Assembly: GCA_964487605.1 (NCBI GenBank)
Contig: CAZARU010000019.1
Coordinates: forward strand, 14,772-78,771
Direction of reading: 5' to 3'
DNA from: JAJDAH01 sp964487605
Lineage (GTDB): Bacteria > Myxococcota_A > Polyangia > Polyangiales > Polyangiaceae
Length of the DNA stretch: 64,000 nucleotides
Positions 26,731-34,108 of the stretch are shown here, one piece after another (position 1 is the first letter of the stretch; each line of letters starts with the position of its first letter). The notes beneath the pieces were generated by a model. That model had not been told where the DNA came from and did not search any database. It worked only from the letters and a program-made list of their open reading frames with translations. The position numbers were made by a program, and so were the translations under genes.

Positions 26731-28449
26731 TCAGCGCGGCAGCAGGCCGACCGCCCCGAGGCCGACCGGCTCGAGCGACATCTTCGCGGGAACGCGCTCG
26801 AGCGCGCGCTCGGGAACCAGCAGGATACCGCCGGTCTGGTGCGTGACGGGGTACCACACGCCCTCGATCGATCCGGTGATCGCCCCTGCGGAGTCACGGG
26901 TGACGAGGGTGCGGCGCTCGCCCATGGGCGGCTCGGAGAGATCCACGCTTCCCACCCACGATATGGCCCCATCGCTCTCGACGACCGCCGACCGGTACCG
27001 CCCGGCGCCATACGCCGGGTCGCCGGGCGGCAAGACGTCTCCGACGGCGTTCACGAACGAGATGCGGTCGAACATGGCGCGGTACGTGTAGTCGCTGATC
27101 CACGTCGGATTGCAGTAGCCCATGATGTCCGTGTAGCTCGCCGGGCTCTTCAGCTGATTCGAGATGAGATCGAAGCCCCAGCTTCCGATCAGACCGCCGG
27201 GGTACGGGTAGCCGGGCGGCGCATCCGCCGTCATGCACGGCGCGTGCGGGCGACCGAGCGCGTGCCCGAGCTCGTGCGCCATGGTGTCCGGCGAGTCCCC
27301 GCCGTTGCCGCCGGGGAAGAAGCCGAGTCCGACGGCGGCGCGCCCGTAGTTGTCGCCCGCGGGCGGCACCGACCCGAGACCGGCGACGCACCCGAAGTTG
27401 CAGTACTGCTGAAAGGACCCGGCGGGAGTGACGACGCCGTAGTAGTAGACGGTACGCGGCACGTTGTCCTGCTGACGCAGGTCGAGGATGGTGTTCAGCA
27501 GGGTGTTCCAGCCGCCACCCTGGCCGGACACGGAGGGGCCCTGCACCGGCGCGCGCACGTTGATCTCCACGTCGTTCGCCGGAAACATCGCGTAGAGCCG
27601 GTCGCGGTACTGCTGGATGCGGTTCGGCCCCACGTCGGGCGTCACCCCGTTGGAGATCACCGGGACGACGACCACCTTGTACGTCCCGTTCGAGTCGAGG
27701 GCGCCGAATCCGTGGCCGCCCGATGCCGGAAACCGCGCACCGCCGGTGTCCCCCTGCGGGCTACCGGGCGCGGCCTCGAAGAGCGTCACGGCGTACTGCA
27801 GGTCCGGCGTGACGAACTGCGGCGGAATATCGAACGTGAAGGTACTGCCCCAGTCCGCCTCGTTCGACGGAGCGATCACTTGCTTGGGGAGATCCTGGAA
27901 CCCCGGGTTGAGGCCGCTCACGAGCTCGAGCCGCGCCACGATCTGCCGCGGCTGAAAGCCAGGGTCCGGCGTCACGAAGATGCGGACCACGGCCTTCTTG
28001 AACGCGACCACCGGCGCGTTGCGCTGCTGCCACCCGATCTCCCCGCCGAGCATGATCGGGATCTTCACGGACTGATAGACCGAGATCTCCGTGATCCGGA
28101 TGCCGCCCGCCAAGGGCAGCTCGACCGGTCCGCTACCACCGGCTCCGCCCGGGCCCGCTCCCCCCGGTCCGGCTCCGCCGGGTCCCGTGCCCCCGGGTCC
28201 CGCTCCGCCGACGCCGGCAGCACCGCCCTGCCCCGAGAGCCCGCAGGCTGGCAGGCACGTGTTGAAATCCCCCGTGGTGCACACGCACCGCGAGTAGCAG
28301 GCGTCGCAACCGCCGCATTGCGGTGCTGTGCAGCCCGGCTGCCCGATGTTGGTGCCGCCCACGCCGCCGGAGCCCCCCGAGCTGCCATCGGAGGAGCCAC
28401 AAGCCACGGCGAGCGCGCTCAAGGACGTCGAGAGGACCAACCAACGCAT
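26731..28449 (-). CDS. metzincin-type metalloprotease lipoprotein
   Basis: A 572-aa surface lipoprotein. Signal with lipobox ALAVAC at about 17, then a Cys-rich knot (CTAPQCGGCDACYSRCVCTT) and a low-complexity Gly/Pro linker at about 75-105. The central region is beta-rich. The catalytic motif is HELGHALGRPH, the extended HExxHxxGxxH zinc site, followed by a Met-turn-like DIMGYC about 50 residues later, which together define a metzincin. Peptide target unknown; predatory or extracellular protein degradation would fit the organism. ATG 28449 has GGAGG nine bases upstream. Divergent from the Rrf2 regulator. Confidence 0.85.
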   Translation of the reverse strand: MRWLVLSTSLSALAVACGSSDGSSGGSGGVGGTNIGQPGCTAPQCGGCDACYSRCVCTTGDFNTCLPACGLSGQGGAAGVGGAGPGGTGPGGAGPGGAGPGGAGGSGPVELPLAGGIRITEISVYQSVKIPIMLGGEIGWQQRNAPVVAFKKAVVRIFVTPDPGFQPRQIVARLELVSGLNPGFQDLPKQVIAPSNEADWGSTFTFDIPPQFVTPDLQYAVTLFEAAPGSPQGDTGGARFPASGGHGFGALDSNGTYKVVVVPVISNGVTPDVGPNRIQQYRDRLYAMFPANDVEINVRAPVQGPSVSGQGGGWNTLLNTILDLRQQDNVPRTVYYYGVVTPAGSFQQYCNFGCVAGLGSVPPAGDNYGRAAVGLGFFPGGNGGDSPDTMAHELGHALGRPHAPCMTADAPPGYPYPGGLIGSWGFDLISNQLKSPASYTDIMGYCNPTWISDYTYRAMFDRISFVNAVGDVLPPGDPAYGAGRYRSAVVESDGAISWVGSVDLSEPPMGERRTLVTRDSAGAITGSIEGVWYPVTHQTGGILLVPERALERVPAKMSLEPVGLGAVGLLPR

Positions 28450-28595
28450 TCGCCTGTGCCTCCGGGAGCTCGCCGCGTCACCGATCCGAGATCGGGAGCC
28501 GGCTCGAAGCCGCCGCTGACTCTAGCAGACGGCCACGGGGCGGCGCTCCACCGCATGCGGCCCGGATGGCTCGCGGTCTCTCCCGAGAACCAATC

Positions 28596-28624
28596 TTGAC
28601 AAACCCGATGCGCAATCGCATATG
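28596..28624 (+). promoter_or_regulatory. promoter of the Rrf2-led sulfur operon, leaderless geometry
   Basis: Consensus TTGACA (28596-28601), a 17-base spacer and CATATG (28619-28624). The GTG of the regulator begins 8 bases later, so transcription should start at or next to the codon; no ribosome site is present. Confidence 0.6.
28608..28621. promoter_or_regulatory. inverted repeat inside the Rrf2 promoter, putative operator
   Basis: ATGCG-CAAT-CGCAT, a perfect 5-4-5 inverted repeat lying in the spacer and touching the -10 box. Binding there would block RNA polymerase, so it is a natural site for autorepression by the adjacent Rrf2 protein. Short enough to arise by chance. Confidence 0.4.
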
Positions 28625-28632
28625 CCGCGACG

Positions 28633-29100
28633 GTGAAGCTGTCGAGCAAGGGCCGATACGCGGTGCGCGCCCTCTTCGACATGGCGTATTTCGGGGCCGG
28701 TTCGCCCATCCAGGTTCGCGACATCGCAGCTCGTCAAGGGATCCCCGCCCGCTTCCTCGAGCAGATTTTCCAGGATCTGAAGCGCGCCAAGCTCGTGGCG
28801 GCCAAGCGAGGACCCCAGGGCGGCTACCGGCTGGCCGCCGCGCCGGCGGACGTCACCCTGGGCGACGTCATTCGCGCAGTGGAGGGCCCGCTCGAGCTCG
28901 CCGATCCGGAGGCGCGATCCCCCGCGAGCCTCTCCCAGGAGGGCCGTGACTCAGCCCGCGTCACCGGTACGGTGCTCGACGAGGTGGCTCGGAGCGTCGA
29001 TGCTTGCCTGAACTCGATTTCCGTCGAGGATCTTTGCGACCGTGCCGAGCGCCTGCGCGTGCGTCGCCCAGGTTCCGGTCCCCCCAGCTACGTGATCTGA
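28633..29100 (+). CDS. Rrf2-family transcriptional regulator (CymR/IscR-like)
   Basis: A 155-aa winged-helix regulator of the Rrf2 family. It starts KLSSKGRYAVRALFDMAYFG, continues with the recognition region IPARFLEQIFQDLKRAKLVAAKRGPQGGYRLA, then VTLGDVIRAVEGPLELA. Only two Cys remain near the C-terminus (ACLN and EDLC, eleven residues apart), not the three-Cys Fe-S set of IscR, so it is closer in pattern to CymR, which senses cysteine synthesis through CysK in Firmicutes. It heads the operon and cysK follows with no gap at all (TGA then GTG), which supports control of cysteine biosynthesis. GTG start, probably leaderless. Confidence 0.88.
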   Translation: MKLSSKGRYAVRALFDMAYFGAGSPIQVRDIAARQGIPARFLEQIFQDLKRAKLVAAKRGPQGGYRLAAAPADVTLGDVIRAVEGPLELADPEARSPASLSQEGRDSARVTGTVLDEVARSVDACLNSISVEDLCDRAERLRVRRPGSGPPSYVI

Positions 29101-30066
29101 GTGTCCACCTCCAGCGTTCGCCCACTTCCCGATCACCCCCTGGTCTACGGGTCGGTGCTCGACCTCGTCGCCGACACGCCCCTCGTCGAGATCCGCCGAA
29201 CCGGCGGCGAGGCGCCACGGGCGAGAGTGTTCGGCAAGCTCGAGGCGACGAATCCCGGAGGCTCGGTGAAGGACCGGATCTGCCTCGCGATGATCGAGCG
29301 GGCCGAGGAGCAGGGGGCCCTTCGCCCGGGGGGCGTCGTGATCGAACCGACCAGCGGCAACACGGGCATCGGTCTCGCGCTGGTGTGCGCGAGCCGCGGG
29401 TACCGCTGCGTGCTCACCATGCCGGCCAGCATGAGCCTCGAGCGAAGACAGCTGCTCGAGGCGTTCGGGGCGGAGGTCGTCCTCACCCCGGAGGAGGAGC
29501 AGATCGAAGGTGCGCTCGCGAAGGCCCGGGAAATTGCCGAGCGCACCCCCGGCGCGTTCGTGCCCCAGCAGTTCGACAACGCCGCCAACCCGAGCGTTCA
29601 CGCCCGGACGACCGCGCGCGAGATCCTGCACGCGATGGACGGTGTGACGCTCGATGCGTTCATCGCGGCGGTGGGCACCGGCGGCACGGTCAGCGGCGTG
29701 GGCTCGGTGCTGCGCGCGGAGGTTCCCGGGTGTCGCATCGTCGCGGTCGAGCCGGAGTCGTGCGCGACGCTCTCTCGTGGGGAGCGGGGGCCGACGAAGA
29801 TCCAGGGACTGGCCGCCGGCTTCGTTCCCCGGAACTTCCACGCCGCGGTCCCTCACGAGATTCGCACCGTCACCGACGAGGTCGCCTACCGAACGAAGGT
29901 CGATCTGGCGCGGCTGGACGGCCTCCTCGTGGGGATCAGCTCCGGCGCCAACGTCGCTACGGCCCTCGACGTGGCGCGCGAGCTGGGCCCCGGGAAGAAC
30001 GTCGTCACCATCCTCTGCGACACCGGCGAACGGTACTTCAGTCTCGATGAATACTTCCGCAGTTGA
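29101..30066 (+). CDS. cysK: cysteine synthase A (PLP-dependent)
   Basis: PLP fold-type II O-acetylserine sulfhydrylase, 321 aa. PLP lysine in ATNPGGSVKDR (about Lys57), phosphate/substrate loop PTSGNTGIGLAL (about 84-95), QFDNAANPSVHARTT, the cofactor loop AAVGTGGTVSGVG and GISSGANVATAL near the C-terminus. It begins with GTG immediately after the Rrf2 stop and its end overlaps the E1 gene by 20 bases. In CymR systems CysK is also a regulatory partner; here that is only inferred from adjacency. A second, CysM-like synthase lies four genes on. Confidence 0.93.
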   Translation: MSTSSVRPLPDHPLVYGSVLDLVADTPLVEIRRTGGEAPRARVFGKLEATNPGGSVKDRICLAMIERAEEQGALRPGGVVIEPTSGNTGIGLALVCASRGYRCVLTMPASMSLERRQLLEAFGAEVVLTPEEEQIEGALAKAREIAERTPGAFVPQQFDNAANPSVHARTTAREILHAMDGVTLDAFIAAVGTGGTVSGVGSVLRAEVPGCRIVAVEPESCATLSRGERGPTKIQGLAAGFVPRNFHAAVPHEIRTVTDEVAYRTKVDLARLDGLLVGISSGANVATALDVARELGPGKNVVTILCDTGERYFSLDEYFRS

Positions 30067-30793
30067 CCCGCGCCTCGCCCGAGCCACCGTGCTCGTCGTC
30101 GGCGTAGGGGGGCTCGGGTGTCCAGCCGCGCTCGCGCTGGCGGAGGCTGGCGTCGGACGACTCGTCCTCGTGGACGACGATGTCGTGGATCGCACGAACC
30201 TTCACCGTCAGATCCTCTTCACCGAGGCGGACGTAGGGCGCGACAAGCTCGACGCCGCCCGAGACGCGCTCCTCTTGCGGGGCGTCGCGGCTCACCGCAT
30301 CGACCTGGTGCGGGCAAGGTGTCTCCCGCACAACGCCCGGCAGCTCATCGCGGACGCCTCGGTCGTCTTGGAGGGCGCGGACAACTTCGCGACGAAATTC
30401 CTGGTCGCGGACGCCGCACACTTGGAGGCGCGCCCCGTCGTTCACGGAGCTGCCATTCGCTGGCGGGCCACGGTCTGGGCGGTGCGGCCCCAGGGATGCC
30501 CCTGCTATCGCTGTCTCTTCGAGAACGTTCCGCAGGGCGCTCAGACCAACTGCGAGACTGCCGGAGTCGTGGGGCCCGTCCCGGGAATCGCGGGCGCGCT
30601 CATGGCGGATCTCGCGCTCGATCTGGTGTCCGGCCAGCACGACCGGACGGGCGCCATCTTCACCTACGACGGGCTGTCGGACCGGCTTCGGTCGGTCGAT
30701 GTCTCGGCGCGCGCCGGCTGCCCGCTGTGCGGGCGCGCCCCGGCCATTTTCGACGTCCACGAGTCACGCTACACGGAACCCGCCTGCGCCTGA
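30047..30793 (+). CDS. MoeB/ThiF-like E1 enzyme lacking the N-terminal RYxRQ segment
   Basis: Adenylating E1 for a ubiquitin-like sulfur carrier, 248 aa. GVGGLG nucleotide loop at 19-24, Asp43-45 then NLHRQ at 51-55, Lys67, Asp112 (Mg/ATP), QTNC with the candidate catalytic Cys169, and zinc ligands CPCYRC (153/156) and CPLC (225/228). Its ATG at 30047 lies inside the end of cysK and the Rossmann strand begins by residue 14, so the helix carrying R-Y-x-R-Q, present in MoeB and ThiF and supplying an Arg to the partner subunit's ATP site, is missing. There is no rhodanese domain. The probable substrate is the CysO-like protein encoded next. See the 91-aa companion at 31089. Confidence 0.88.
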   Translation: MNTSAVDPRLARATVLVVGVGGLGCPAALALAEAGVGRLVLVDDDVVDRTNLHRQILFTEADVGRDKLDAARDALLLRGVAAHRIDLVRARCLPHNARQLIADASVVLEGADNFATKFLVADAAHLEARPVVHGAAIRWRATVWAVRPQGCPCYRCLFENVPQGAQTNCETAGVVGPVPGIAGALMADLALDLVSGQHDRTGAIFTYDGLSDRLRSVDVSARAGCPLCGRAPAIFDVHESRYTEPACA

Positions 30794-30806
30794 AAGGAGC
30801 CGTCCC

Positions 30807-31085
30807 ATGGAAAGTACCGTCCGCATCCCAACGCCGCTGAGAACACTGACGGGGGGCAACGACGAAGTGAAGGTGGCGGGTGAAACCGTCAAGGAGCTCA
30901 TCGCGAACCTCGAGGCGAGCTATCCGGGGATCCGTGATCGGCTTCTGGACGACAAGGGCGCCGTGCGTCGTTTCGTGAACGTCTACGTCGGCGAGGAGGA
31001 CATTCGATTCCTCGACGGGCTGGAGACGAAGCTGGAGGGCGGACAGGAAGTGAGCATCGTCCCCGCGATCGCCGGCGGTCGCTGA
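30807..31085 (+). CDS. cysO: CysO/MoaD-like sulfur carrier protein
   Basis: A 92-aa beta-grasp (ubiquitin-like) carrier: VRIPTPLRTLTGGNDEVKV at the start, VKELIANLEASYPGI, FVNVYVGEEDIRFL, and a C-terminus VSIVPAIAGGR. In Mycobacterium CysO the thiocarboxylate on Gly-Gly donates sulfur to a CysM-bound intermediate, giving a CysO-Cys adduct that a JAMM protease releases as cysteine. Here one extra Arg follows Gly-Gly, so the tail probably needs trimming first, as reported for some related carriers. It has the best ribosome site in the operon (AAAGGAG, 7 bases before the ATG). Confidence 0.9.
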   Translation: MESTVRIPTPLRTLTGGNDEVKVAGETVKELIANLEASYPGIRDRLLDDKGAVRRFVNVYVGEEDIRFLDGLETKLEGGQEVSIVPAIAGGR

Positions 31086-31088
31086 CCC

Positions 31089-31364
31089 GTGGACGAGCGC
31101 TTCGAGCGTCAACGCCTGTTGCCGGAGATCGGCGCCGACGGACAGCGCCGCATCGGCAGCACCGACGTCGTCGTCTCGAACACGGCGCGTGTGGACGTGG
31201 AGCGCGCCTACCTCGAAGCCGCCGGCTTCCGTTCGGTGGGTCTCGGCGACGCGGTCGCGACGCCGTTCGTCCACGCGAGCACCTTCCGCCACGAAGCCCC
31301 GCGCGAGACGGGCGCGGCCGCGTGGAGGGCACTCGGAGTCATCCGATCGACGGTCGTGCGATGA
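31089..31364 (+). CDS. degenerate mini-E1 (ThiF-fold remnant) keeping the Arg-finger segment
   Basis: A 91-aa protein I do not find a named family for. Residues 2-22 (DERFERQRLLPEIGADGQRR) match the first helix of MoeB/ThiF E1 enzymes, including R-F-x-R-Q at 4-8. The following strand DVVVSNT replaces the GxGxxG nucleotide loop, then AYLEAAGFRSVGLGDAV keeps the alpha-beta pattern; the catalytic Cys, Mg Asp and zinc Cys are absent (the protein has no Cys). The end (GAAAWRALGVIRSTV) resembles an E1 C-terminal helix. It starts 3 bases after cysO and overlaps cysM by ATGA, so it is a coupled, intact gene and not debris. Likely a non-catalytic E1 partner. Confidence 0.75.
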   Translation: MDERFERQRLLPEIGADGQRRIGSTDVVVSNTARVDVERAYLEAAGFRSVGLGDAVATPFVHASTFRHEAPRETGAAAWRALGVIRSTVVR

Positions 31365-32311
31365 GGGTCGCCCTGGCCCGTTCTCGGCGTCTCGGGTCGG
31401 TCGCCGACGCCGTCGGCAACACGCCGCTGCTCCGCCTCGATCGCGTCGCCCGCAGTGCACCGAGCGTCGAGGTCTACCTCAAGCTCGAGTTCGCGAACCC
31501 GGGCGGCTCGGTGAAGGACCGCCCCGCCCTCTGCATGATGAAGGACGCCATCGACGCGGGGAAGCTGACCACTGACCGGACATTGATCGACGCGACGAGC
31601 GGAAACACGGGTGTGGCCTACTCCATGCTCGGTGCCGCGATGGGATTCCGTGTGCGCCTGGTGATGCCGAGGAACGTGTCGAAGGCACGCAAGGACATCA
31701 CCCAGGCATTCGGCACGGAGATCGTCTACAGCGACCCCATGGAGGGTTCGGACGGCGCCATCCGCCTCGTGAGGGAGATGGTCGCGAACGAACCCGACCG
31801 GTACTTCTACCCCGATCAGTACGCGAACCCGGCGAACCCCCGGGCGCACGAGCTGGGGACGGCCGTGGAGATCCTCGATGCGCTGGGAGACCGGATCACG
31901 CACTTCATCACGGGTCTCGGGACCAGCGGGACGATGATGGGCACGACCCGCGGGATGCGGAAGCACGCGCGCCCGGTCCGGTGCATCGCCGTGGAGCCGT
32001 CGGAGGCCCTGCACGGCCTGGAGGGCCTCAAGCACATGGCTTCCAGCCTGGTGCCCGAGATTTACGACCCCTCCCTGCCGGACGAGATCGTCTCCGTATC
32101 GACCGACGACGGCTGGGACATGGCCGACCGGCTTTCGGCCGAGGAGGGCCTCCACGTGGGGCACAGCACCGGCGCCAACGTGTTCGCCGCGGTTCGTCTG
32201 GCGCACGAGCTCCACCAGCGCCAGGGCGGCGGCTGCGTGGTGACGATTGCGTGCGATCGCGGTGACCGCTATTTCGCTCCCATGAAGTGGGAGAAGAGGT
32301 ACGTCTGGTGA
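31361..32311 (+). CDS. cysM: CysM-like cysteine synthase (CysO-dependent type)
   Basis: PLP fold-type II enzyme, 316 aa. GNTPLLRLDRV near residue 20, PLP Lys in ANPGGSVKDR (about Lys52), IDATSGNTGVAYSM, QYANPANPRAHELGT, GLGTSGTMMGTTRGM and GHSTGANVFAAV, with the C-terminal extension PMKWEKRYVW. The Mycobacterium CysM that uses O-phosphoserine and CysO-thiocarboxylate belongs to this branch, and the flanking cysO and JAMM genes make that role likely. The ATG overlaps the mini-E1 stop and its own stop overlaps the protease start. It is clearly different from the cysK upstream. Confidence 0.9.
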   Translation: MRVALARSRRLGSVADAVGNTPLLRLDRVARSAPSVEVYLKLEFANPGGSVKDRPALCMMKDAIDAGKLTTDRTLIDATSGNTGVAYSMLGAAMGFRVRLVMPRNVSKARKDITQAFGTEIVYSDPMEGSDGAIRLVREMVANEPDRYFYPDQYANPANPRAHELGTAVEILDALGDRITHFITGLGTSGTMMGTTRGMRKHARPVRCIAVEPSEALHGLEGLKHMASSLVPEIYDPSLPDEIVSVSTDDGWDMADRLSAEEGLHVGHSTGANVFAAVRLAHELHQRQGGGCVVTIACDRGDRYFAPMKWEKRYVW

Positions 32312-32814
32312 GCGCGCCGTGGTCGAAAGGTGGCGTCGGCATTCCGCGCGGCGTGCTCGGCGTGGTCGAGGCGGCAGGCGTCGCCGCCTACGCCCGCAAC
32401 GAAGAAGCGTGCGGCTACCTGGAGGGGCCCGCGGACCGACCGCTCGCCGTGGATCGCGCCGTCGAGCTGGAGAACCTCGCCAACAAGTATCACGCGGCCG
32501 ACCCCGACGGGCACCCGCGCACGGGGCGCGAGTACTTCAAGATCAATGCCCTCAAGTTCGATAGGGCCGTCCGCGAGGGCGCGGCCACGGGGCGTCCGGT
32601 CAAGGTCTTCTTCCATTCGCACCTCGACTGCGGCGCGTACTTCAGCGTGGAAGATGCCGCGAGCATGACCCTGGGGGGCGACGCCGGTCCCACCTACGAC
32701 CTCGCGTACCTGGTCACGGCCGTCGATTCCGGGGCGGTGACGGCCCACAAGCTCTTCGTCTGGAACGACGCGACCCGGTCGTTCGATGAGGCCCCGTTCG
32801 AGCTGACCGAGTGA
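32308..32814 (+). CDS. mec: JAMM/MPN+ metalloprotease (Mec-like)
   Basis: A 168-aa zinc isopeptidase/carboxypeptidase of the JAB1/MPN+ family. The motif is complete: Glu near 33 (NEEACGYL), H103-S-H105, seven residues, Ser113, two residues, Asp116 (HSHLDCGAYFSVED). In Mycobacterium, Mec removes cysteine from the C-terminus of CysO-Cys; related enzymes also trim carrier tails to expose Gly-Gly. Both activities would be needed here, given the GGR end of the carrier. Last gene of the operon, GTGA overlap with cysM. Confidence 0.9.
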   Translation: MSAPWSKGGVGIPRGVLGVVEAAGVAAYARNEEACGYLEGPADRPLAVDRAVELENLANKYHAADPDGHPRTGREYFKINALKFDRAVREGAATGRPVKVFFHSHLDCGAYFSVEDAASMTLGGDAGPTYDLAYLVTAVDSGAVTAHKLFVWNDATRSFDEAPFELTE

Positions 32815-32833
32815 CGCCTCGGCGGAGCGGGCC

Positions 32834-34108
32834 GTGACGCCGAGGGCGCTTCTGACGGGGACTCTGGCCGTCGGGATCCTGCACGCCTGCCCGGCGCGGG
32901 CGGACTTGCTCGAGGACGTGGAACGCGTGGAGGCCGTGTGGCGCGAGCAGGCCGACGTCACGCGTCTCGAGCCGCGACTCCTCGAGCGCGGTACCCTCGA
33001 CCTGGTCGGCGTGCCCGAGGCCCTCGTCGATCCGACGACGGCGGGGTGCACCGTCGTCCTGGTGATGGGCCCACCGGACTCCGCGTTCGTCGTCCGCTTC
33101 CTCGGAGAAGGCGGACGGGGCTCGGACCCACCGGAAGACAGCGTCGCGGGTGCCGCGCAGGTGGTGCGCTGCGCGACGCGGAAGGCCTCCCTCGCGCGGC
33201 TCGTCATCGAGATGCGTTCACCACGACTCGTCGTCGAGACGGTCGTGGCGCGGGCTGCAGCGCCGCTGCCCGCGTACGGGCGGATCCTGCCGCTGCGCGA
33301 TCCGGGGCCGCCCGAGCCGATGCCATCGCCCGGCCCGAAGCCTGCCCCCCTGGCGCTCGAGCTGCGCCTCCGCGCCCGGGAGGCTCAGCGGCGCGCGGAG
33401 GGTGCGGCCACCGTGGAGCGCCGGTCGGCGGCGTCGCGCGCGAACGGCTCCGGTGACGCGCTCGTGCCGCTCGAGCCGGGGTGTCACGTCATCGACGTTC
33501 TCGTCCCCGATCCCATCGGGGGGCGGGTGTTCGAAGTGGACGCGGAGCTCGGATGGCCGCTGGACGCGTCGGCCGTGGCCAGTGACCGCGCCGAGAGCTC
33601 GGACGCCTCCGTCGGCATGTGCGTGGGCGCTCGCAGAGCGGCGCGGCTGTCGTTCAGCGGTGCGCCGGGGCGGAGTCGCGTGGCGGCGCTCCACTCCACG
33701 TGGTCGCTCCCGACCGGCGTGCCCAGGTGGTGGAGCGGCGACGCCGCAGCTCGTGTCGCGATGGCGCTGCGCCGCGTGCACCCCCCGGGTCCGAGCGAGC
33801 CTCCTATCTACGAGGCGATGGGTGTCGCGGGGGTCACCCTGGTCACCGTCCCTCTGGAACCCGGCGCGTGCTACGTCGCGGCGGTCGGCGGCATCGGCGA
33901 GGGCCAGCAGTCCTTCCGGATCGCGGCGCTGGCCGGAACGTGGGCCCAGCACCAGAGCCTCGACGGCGACCGAAGCGCGGCCGTGGCGTTCTGCGCGGAT
34001 TCTCGCGAGTCCGGGCGCGTCGAGATCGAAGCTCAGACCGCCGTCGAGGCGTGGGTGATGGGCGTGTGGCGAGCGTCGCGAGTCACGCTCGGGGAGATCG
34101 CGGAGTGA
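32834..34108 (+). CDS. exported protein of unknown function
   Basis: A 424-aa protein with a signal peptide (LLTGTLAVGILHACPARA, cleavage probably after ARA). The remainder is Ala/Arg/Val-rich with no domain I recognise; a Pro-rich stretch (PLRDPGPPEPMPSPGPKPAP) at about 155-175 divides an N-terminal and a C-terminal half. Several isolated Cys (GCTVVLV, GCHVIDV, ACYVAAV) each follow a beta-strand-like Gly/Pro turn, suggesting three or four repeats of one beta-domain. It starts 19 bases after the JAMM gene but probably belongs functionally with the next gene, with which it shares a GTGA overlap and a similar pattern. Confidence 0.72.
   Translation: MTPRALLTGTLAVGILHACPARADLLEDVERVEAVWREQADVTRLEPRLLERGTLDLVGVPEALVDPTTAGCTVVLVMGPPDSAFVVRFLGEGGRGSDPPEDSVAGAAQVVRCATRKASLARLVIEMRSPRLVVETVVARAAAPLPAYGRILPLRDPGPPEPMPSPGPKPAPLALELRLRAREAQRRAEGAATVERRSAASRANGSGDALVPLEPGCHVIDVLVPDPIGGRVFEVDAELGWPLDASAVASDRAESSDASVGMCVGARRAARLSFSGAPGRSRVAALHSTWSLPTGVPRWWSGDAAARVAMALRRVHPPGPSEPPIYEAMGVAGVTLVTVPLEPGACYVAAVGGIGEGQQSFRIAALAGTWAQHQSLDGDRSAAVAFCADSRESGRVEIEAQTAVEAWVMGVWRASRVTLGEIAE

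Noticed and set aside
28130..28230. GC-rich tandem repeat
   Set aside because: It is codon-level low complexity encoding the Gly/Pro linker of the metzincin lipoprotein, not a separate repeat element.
30047..30793. E1-like gene as the thiF partner of thiS at 22669
   Set aside because: It sits in the cysO operon with a carrier of its own; serving ThiS as well is possible but nothing here shows it.
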